Below are positions 57,234-64,000 of a stretch of 64,000 nucleotides of DNA, in pieces; the stretch's first letter is position 1, and the number at the start of each line of letters is the position of its first letter. A program made the position numbers and the translations under genes. Origin of the DNA: Vanessa cardui. Lineage: Eukaryota; Arthropoda; Insecta; Lepidoptera; Nymphalidae. The notes beneath the pieces are model-generated. The model made no database searches and was not told the origin of the DNA. It was given only the letters and a program-made list of their open reading frames with translations. Location: positions 4,154,001-4,218,000 of the forward strand of contig NC_061128.1 of the NCBI RefSeq assembly GCF_905220365.1. The letters are read 5' to 3'.

Positions 57234-57689
57234 TAACTCATCACTTTAGTTAGGGGTTACAAAAAAGTTATTCTTATATATTATTGCAGACATCACCGTG
57301 CGATTTATTTAAATACCAATTGTCTCAGATCTAGATGAGATTCTACAATCTTTGTTTAGCAAACGGAGTAACTTAAAACCAAATCTCTTTATCCAAGGAA
57401 TTTACTTTGAATTGTAGATGAGGCTTCGCACTTGTGTTGTGTTTATCTTGAACATAGATAGAATTAACTTTATCGAAAATATTCGTATGCAACATTGAGT
57501 TAACAGATTAATAGTAATCCCTGTAATCCTAACTTGACATGAAAAGGTTTAAATAAATCTTTAAAACAGATACAATTATTGTACAATATTTTTTTACAAA
57601 TTGTAATAATAGAGACCTTACCTATGAACTGTTAAAAGCCACGCTTATGATGACCTCTTGGTTCAGTCAATGATGAAACAATTTTCAAC
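57234..57689. other. AT-rich DNA, nothing recognised
   Basis: No gene or shared repeat. Confidence 0.4.
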
Positions 57690-57785
57690 CGAGTTCAAAA
57701 AGGAGGAGGTTATCAATTCGTCTGTATTTTTTTTTATGTTTGTTACCTCATAACTTTTCACTGGGTGGATCATGCTCGAACAACT
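57690..57785. repeat. Dispersed repeat motif (AACCGAGTTCAAAAAGGAGG)
   Basis: TTCAACCGAGTTCAAAAAGG, AGGAGGTTATCAATTCGTCT and CCTCATAACTTTTCACTGGG resemble a repeat I recall from insect intergenic DNA. It occurs once in this window, so family status is from memory. Confidence 0.4.
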
Positions 57786-58600
57786 CCAAATATAGCAATA
57801 ACTACAACTACATTATACAATCGTAAATCGACTTTTAAATAGTCTAATATTTTTCATTTCACTTTACTCAGGAGGACTCTATAAAATATGTTGAATACGC
57901 AATTATTTTTATTACTTTTTAGTGCATATTCATTTGTATAAGATAGTGTTTTATTTGAAATCGGTTTTTCTTTTTGTTAAATTTTTTATTTATTTAATTC
58001 GGAGATCTCATATAAAAAGTTAAGTAAAAGAAATAAGAATAAGTGATCTCGCCTCTGAACACAATGTGAATGAAATACATTAATTTTGTCCTGCGACTCT
58101 CATTAAAAATATACTCACTGATTCATTTTGACTTTTTGACGTCTAATGCAACTAGAAAACATAAGTAAAATTGTAAATTACGAGTTGTTAGTTGAGCGTT
58201 GAAGTTTAAATAGATTACCATGTAGTTGTGCAATTTTTCAGATGGTATTGTACCTTGTAAAATGGTTATCAATTATAATAAGGTAGCAGGTAGACAGTTT
58301 TATATGTAAAATAAAAAGTATTTAATATAGAATGTATTTTTGTTTTATTTTTTTAAATATTCAATTTCGTATGGGGCTTTCAACAAATACGGTGTGTTAT
58401 ATAGACAAATAGTAGGTAGAGATTGTTTGGCTCTCATTTAGAGAGACGACAGCCGTCAGGGGACTCTCAGTAAACAGCCGGCCGTCCATTTCCTGTCCTA
58501 TTTAATTAACAAGATTAAATTTCGCCTCGAAGTAAGAATTGTTAAAATGTTAAATAAACATATACTCGTACATACGCGTACATATATTTATATATTTAAT
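57786..58600. other. AT-rich DNA with a GC-richer patch
   Basis: 58440-58500 (GACAGCCGTCAGGGGACTCT, CAGCCGGCCGTCC) is unusual for composition but matches nothing else here. Confidence 0.35.
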
Positions 58601-58747
58601 AAATGCATAAAAGTAAAGTAAAGTAACACTGTAAATTTCCCACTACTGGGATAAGGCCTAGTGGTGCTTGCCTGGTTTTGAACCGGAAACCATGGTTAAG
58701 ATGCACGCGTTCCACCACTGGGCCATCTCAGCTATAAAAATGCGTAA
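58601..58747 (-). mobile_element. Miniature SINE-A (TTTAC-tail subfamily): head joined to tail
   Basis: Minus strand: tail AAAGTAAAGTAACACTG, CCCACTACTGGGATAAGGCC, then directly TAGTGGTGCTTGCCTGG and the tRNA head to CTGGGCCATCTCAGC. About 180 bp of the centre are absent. Flanks AAATGCATAAA and AAATGCGTAAA suggest a target-site duplication with one mismatch. Confidence 0.85.
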
Positions 58748-59078
58748 ATAAAATGAAATGTTGTTTAAAGTACCTAAATAATCAACTAATATTATTATTG
58801 ACATGCAAAACTATTTGTAAAGAAAACTTTTTAAAAGTTAAATTACTATCTGAGTAACGACTTTAATTACTGCGCAATGTTTATTTTGTTTATACTAATG
58901 TACACATAAAAATTAAATTGAATGAACATTTTTAATTATAAAAAGTAAATTAACGGTCTCTGTCTATGTTGGGATCAGGTCACGTTTCTCAGTTTTGTGG
59001 TTAAAATATGCACGAAATAAATTATAAACAAAGTTGTGCTTTGCAAGCACATGAAAATTCAGAGGTATCGAAAATTTC
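58748..59078. other. AT-rich DNA, nothing recognised
   Basis: No gene or shared repeat. Confidence 0.4.
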
Positions 59079-59312
59079 TTTTTCTTTCATGGCATATATG
59101 GCGGACAGGCATATGGGCCACCTGATGGTAAGTGGTAACCATCAACCATAGACAATGACGCTGTAAGAAATATTAACTATCCCTTACATCGTCAATGTTC
59201 CACCAACCTTGGGAACTAAGATGTTATGTCCCTTGTACACTGGCTCACTCACCCTTCAAACCGGAACACAACAATACTGAGTACTGTTATTTGACGGTAG
59301 AATAACTAATTT
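59079..59312 (-). mobile_element. SINE-B, 5' truncated
   Basis: On the minus strand the tail is TTTCATGGCATATATGGCGG, ATGGGCCACCTGATGGTAAG, followed by CAATGTTCCACCAACCTTGG, GAACTAAGATGTTATGTCCC, CCTTCAAACCGGAACACAAC and TTTGACGGTAGAATAACTA. The 5' head (GTAGGGCTTTGTGC) is missing. Confidence 0.85.
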
Positions 59313-59319
59313 CGGCTTT

Positions 59320-59573
59320 AATACTACATCCAAAACCAAGTCTGTCTGCCTGTATCTTCGCGATGAAGTTCAAAACTACTGAGGGGATTTTCATGCGGTT
59401 TTCACTAATAGACAGAGGGATTCATAAGGAAAGTGTAAGTATATAACTTATTAAGGTTTTGGTATAAATAAGTTGAAAAAGAACGACAATTGTTAAACAT
59501 GCGGAAATAAGGTAAAAATATAAAAAAAAACTTAAGTCTACCCGTGCGAAACTGGGACGGGCCGCTAGTATAT
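59320..59573 (+). mobile_element. Helitron-like non-autonomous repeat
   Basis: CCAAGTCTGTCTGCCTGTAT, then TTTTCATGCGGTTTTCACTA, and a right end reading CCCGTGCGAAACTGGGACGG followed by GCCGCTAGTA. The right end parallels the CGGGTCGCTAGT terminus at 19524. Confidence 0.55.
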
Positions 59574-62500
59574 TTTATTTATAAAAAAAATATTCAAAAG
59601 TAGTATATAAAATCTGGTCTAGATTTTATAAATATCATGAATATATATAATATCATGAAAGCAATATCAAATACTTCTAGAATTGTGAATACTGACATAT
59701 CGAGTGTCAAACAATATTGAGTACGGTAACGATACGAGTAGTTTTCGATAATTCAAGAACCAAAGCTCTTGTTATATGTACATACAGGTTATAAATTGAA
59801 TTTTTTCCTCAATAAAATTCACTCTTAACATAACGAATATAAGAGAGAATCTTTATCTAACTTACGTATGCATTTATGGCTCTTCGATATATCAAATATA
59901 TTTTTTCAGTTTAGTTTCGTCAACTGAAATTTTATTGAAGTATAAAGAACTTTATATATATTTCTGTAGACGTTATTTAGACGCGTGTTGCACGACTAAT
60001 TAACGGCGTATTTTTATGTATATAATCTTATATATGTTAGTCTACGCCCTGAAACTATAAATTATAATAATACGTGCTATTTTAAAATTATAGGCAGTTA
60101 TTTTTATTTTATTATCAAGAACAATTAGATTCAATTGTTTCTCTTTCACATATGAAAACAAAAAACAACAATTTTCGTTGAAAAATAGTTTTAATCAACG
60201 GACAACATAATAATTATTGACGGAAACCATTTTTACCCTCAGAAAAACAAAATTACACGTCTTGTCAAAGATCGCCAAATATAAAATTTAAGTAGCCAGT
60301 AATCTATAATATAATACGTACCAAATATACCAATACCCTATACTCATATTAGTTTTACTTCAAGTCAAAATGAAACAGAATATATTATACGAAACACTTG
60401 AAAACGGTAAGTACAAAATAACAAAGCGGTAAAGTGCTCTGATGTTTTCTCTAAACAGCATAACTTATGTAGCGTCAGTGTGAGCTAAAATAAATTACAT
60501 TGTTTTCTAGACACACCTTACCAGTGAAAATACTTTGTCTTCCAGACTAACTTCTAAGTGTTTTCTCGTTACTTTTCGGAATCTGCATTCAAACCGACAC
60601 GGCGGTAACTTGTGATTTCATTCTTTATAATATTGTTATTGAAGAACCTTTTAAAACATTGATTTTATGTATCGAAAGTGTACTTCGAACATAACTAAAA
60701 TTTTATATTAATTTTATTTGGTTGAAGTTTTTCACAGCTTTCGTTTGATTTTCATTTTAAAAAATTACATTAATTTTTTTAGTATAAATTTTGATGTAGA
60801 CTAAATATCATTAAAGGTCTCTTTTAAGATGAATAAACGGAACACAATTAATGTTTTATCTTCGTTACGAACGAGATTAAGCTAATGCGGGCTAAATCAG
60901 TTGTGCGATACGATATGGCTGCTGTTTGGATTATATATACCTACTTAAAACGTGTAGTGTATCAGCATTATAGCTTATAAGGCATTAAGTAAGTCAATGG
61001 CATTTCTCTAAAGAAATGATTTGACATAATCAATACAATTCGATTTAGTGTTTAAGATTTCATTTTAATTGAAGTAGACAATCGAAGATCTGTGTCTATT
61101 CTGCCATCAGAATATGGCATTAGAGGCAAAAAGAGTACATCTTATATTCGTGTTTTGTAATAGTAATTTGTCGCTGAAAATCGATCCGATAGTAAAATTA
61201 TTAGTGGGTAATAAATTGTTTGATTAATATCTGTATTATTATGTGGGCTAACTATTTTTCCAATTACATTTTTACTACTAAACAGAACCGAATGTGAAAT
61301 GAATGAAACTGAATTTTATGGTAATATAGACGTACTTTGAACCCCGGGATTATGAAGGGAAAAGGAAGAGGTCCTACTCTCTCCTCACTCCCATAGCAAA
61401 AAAGATGAAAGAAATCGAGTTATTATTTCTCCCCTATTACGTATGACATTTTAAAAAATTGTTTGATGTACGAAGTATCGCATTTGGAGTATTGTATAAA
61501 TCTATGCTGCATACAAAAAAATATGCTTGTAGAAAATTAGTTTATAAATGTTAATCATTTTAATGTGTCTATATATTATATGATCAATAAAATCATTAAA
61601 TAATCGTATTATATATCCGCTCACTTTATTAAAACAAACACAAATTTTAGAAGTTTAATTGTAACGGGAAAAATACTTTTCAAGTGCTTATTAATATTAT
61701 CTTTTTATTCTAAAATTGTCATAAATTAATAAAAAATAAATTCTAATAAGTAATTTTTGCCCCCACATGGTCATCAGCAAATGTGTCTTATTTAAAAAAA
61801 AAATACATTTTATCTGCAATATACAATATTACAGCAATGTCCTTTCAAATCAAAATGAATATCTTGCAGACCCCTCCACGTTTCTATAAATAAAAAAAAG
61901 TTGCCTATCAGATTTGAAAGAGTTTTATCAAAACTTTTTCTAATAAGCACGTGAGTCGCTACTCTTGATCTGTACGTTTAGTCTTGAGTAGAGAGAAGAC
62001 AGCCTGTGGCATAAAAGTTATCTCATTAAGAACCTATCCAGCTCAGGTACTCGTCGTTGTATATGCTTTACAGTTATATGTATAATGCCAACTACTCAGT
62101 AACTATTATTACTCATGTGGCAATTCACGGCGATATTTGAATCATAGACTTGTATGGAAATATGACCCAGTCATTAGAGTAGGTAATTCTTAATTTTTAA
62201 TATAATAAAGATTATTATATGATTTATTTCTCGGATATATCGGATGAAAATTTGAATGCTGTTAACGATCTCCTTAAAAATGAGAAAGGCTTAAGCCCAT
62301 TAGCAGCACGTCTACAGGCTGATACTTACTAATGTATTTAATAAACATGAATGTCTTTAAAATAGTGAAGAATAATTCTTCCAAACGTATTTAAATTAAA
62401 ATAAATGGATTGTACGGGGTGCGTTTTAGATTTTTCTTGATAACGCCACCATGAGATAAAACGTGTTTTGTATAATTTATTAATTAACAGTCTATTAATA

Positions 62501-63465
62501 CATCAGTAGCATTGGGTAATAAATAGGTACAGAATCGATAAATGATTTAAAATAATTTTCTACAAGCGTCTAAATTTCGAAGTATATGTGGTGGGTACAC
62601 TAAGCACTCTTTGTGTGAAAGGATGTTTGTTACTAAACGAAGTCATTATTTATATTAAAATATAGATAAATAAATAAACCTTCTTTACACTTCAGACTGC
62701 TTCGTCTACTAAAAGCATCAGTGATGGTGCGTTCGAGTGTTGTCTGTCACGAGACTCCACAAATCGTTAAACATCCCCTCATTTTCTTTTGCGACGCTGT
62801 TGTAGATTACACATTTGTTCAGCCCTGGCCTTTTTAGGTATTTTGGATTCGTTTTGCCGAAAGCAATCTTCTGATTTGCGTTTTTTTTATAATTACAAGC
62901 ATATTGACGACTCATATATGGTGACATTTTTTTTTATTTCAAATTTCGATCGTTATTTATTCTCCGAACTAAGACTTTTGGTATGGTCTAGTCATCTTAG
63001 CAGTTTAACCTCGAAATTAATCCCTTTAAAATTATATGAAACTTGTCACAAAACCTAAATGTACGGATACATATGCCCCGAACTAAAAAATCTATTGCAA
63101 AAAATCTATTATGTGACCTTTAGCCTAAGTCAAGAGCAACCATATATCAATTTTGAAACAAATTACAGGACGGCAAAATAAAAGTTTATAGAAATATATA
63201 GCTGAGTATATCGAATTCCAAGATGCTCCTAATTTTAGCCAAGATGACTGGACTATTATTCAACTTTGGAATCTAGTAGTGTTTTTCCAGATATTTACAA
63301 TGAATTAACATTCCAGCTAGAAGTGTATTCATACTTTACTTAATATATAATCTCTAGTATTTATTAACATAAGAATTAATAACATTAAATGCTTAAATAT
63401 ATGTATATACAAATATGAACTAACACTAGTTACTGTATAAATCTTGATCGTGGGAAGGTGGCAAG
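59574..63465. other. AT-rich DNA, almost featureless
   Basis: A trace of the SINE-A tail (GAAAGGCTTAAGCCCATTAG, TCTACAGGCTGATACTTAC) lies at 62284-62330. The overlapping frames at 62718-63058 have no domain. Nothing else is recognised across nearly 4 kb. Confidence 0.4.
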
Positions 63466-63469
63466 AATG

Positions 63470-63660
63470 CTAGCAGCATTTCCCCGTTGAATTGCAATTC
63501 CGATCCTCTGGGCAAAAATCGGACCAGCCCTCCTATCACCAGTGGAGGCAATGAGGCGAGGTGTTATACTTTTGATGAAACTTTTTGCACGACTATTCCA
63601 AGGGCCAAGCGTTTTGACAGCAAATGGAACAAAAAAGTAAATCTCTAGTTGGAAAAGTCA
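63470..63660 (-). pseudogene. Retroelement protein C-terminal fragment
   Basis: A minus-strand frame reads FVPFAVKTLGPWNSRAKSF, then ITPRLIASTGDRRAGPIF and AQRIGIAIQRGNAASIL before it dissolves at ATFPRSRF. I recall VPFAVETLGPW...GDPRA...QRISIAIQRGNAAS as the C-terminus of repetitive arthropod and marine-invertebrate proteins annotated as reverse transcriptase-like. Upstream the frame is already broken. The parent element cannot be named from this piece. Confidence 0.5.
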
Positions 63661-64000
63661 CAAACAAATGCGCGTTGATCTATGATGTCGTAGGCAAAAT
63701 TAATAAGATAGGACAACAGATATACTCTAAGATCTAACTGTCATGGTTCTCAATCAATGTTGACACTTTATATAGTTTTTAACATTCTCGGAACTATTAG
63801 CGATTCATACACTATACCTTACAAGCGAAAATATTGTTTAATTAAAAAAAATATTGATAAATTCGTAACAAATAATTATTAATGGGATATATCCTTGTGA
63901 CAGATTTAGCCGTGTATACTTGTGTACAGTTCGACAAGGACATTTTGGCATGTTGCCAACATCGGAAAAATTAATAGTAGCAAGATGTCGATATTAATTC

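Noticed and set aside
1..64000. CRISPR arrays, bacterial operons, riboswitches or phage genes
   Set aside because: The sequence is eukaryotic; repeats are dispersed transposons and no regularly spaced array exists.

Overview
The window is AT-rich eukaryotic nuclear DNA, almost certainly from an insect and most likely a butterfly or moth. The case for Lepidoptera is its dispersed repeats: tRNA-headed SINEs ending in (GTT)n or (TTTAC)n, non-LTR elements whose 3' ends carry a GCCGGTTCTTCTC motif and TTTGAT/TTTGAC tails, Helitron-like ends of the form CGGGTCGCTAGT, and RTE-, jockey/CR1- and mariner-type coding remnants. These family attributions come from memory and motif reading, not from a search. 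I see no convincing host gene, rRNA, genuine tRNA gene or CRISPR array. The window reads as intergenic or intronic DNA filled with transposable elements of very different ages.

Layout. 1-6 kb: unannotated AT-rich DNA with two Helitron-like fragments (360-632, 5435-5712), a LINE 3' tail (1969-2260) and a hairpin (4986-5047). 6.1-9.47 kb: LINE-1, a non-LTR element on the minus strand with an uninterrupted 1004-codon endonuclease/reverse-transcriptase ORF, the only large intact gene here. 9.5-13.9 kb: two decayed SINEs and a two-exon pseudogene (11233-11943). 13.9-17.03 kb: LINE-2, a frameshifted minus-strand non-LTR element split by a 297-bp SINE-B insertion. 17.9-25.4 kb: nested repeats: a Helitron-like host cut by a SINE and a LINE fragment (18787-19524), a possible MITE in another Helitron-like copy (21424-21685), a broken mariner carrying a LINE tail (21960-23345), and a young SINE with an 11-bp target-site duplication (24880-25210). 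28-33 kb: an RTE scrap, a perfect 25-bp hairpin, a LINE-1 3' end holding a SINE (28889-29371), and a decayed RTE-clade element on the plus strand (30069-32940). 33-64 kb: scattered SINE-A, SINE-B and Helitron-like copies, a truncated LINE 3' end (38548-38950), a 65-bp-arm inverted repeat (48661-48892), a perfect 30-bp hairpin (53103-53175), and a retroelement C-terminal scrap near the right edge.

Relationships. LINE-1 and the short SINE-B element share about 64 bp of 3' tail, starting at the LINE-1 stop codon. SINE-B copies share a common 5' start, so SINE-B looks like a true SINE that may be mobilised by LINE-1-type machinery. The tRNA-headed SINE-A copies fall into two subfamilies in which head, middle and tail variants are linked. 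The insertions order several elements in time: SINE-A into a LINE-1 3' end, SINE-A into a Helitron-like element, SINE-B into LINE-2, and a LINE tail into mariner.
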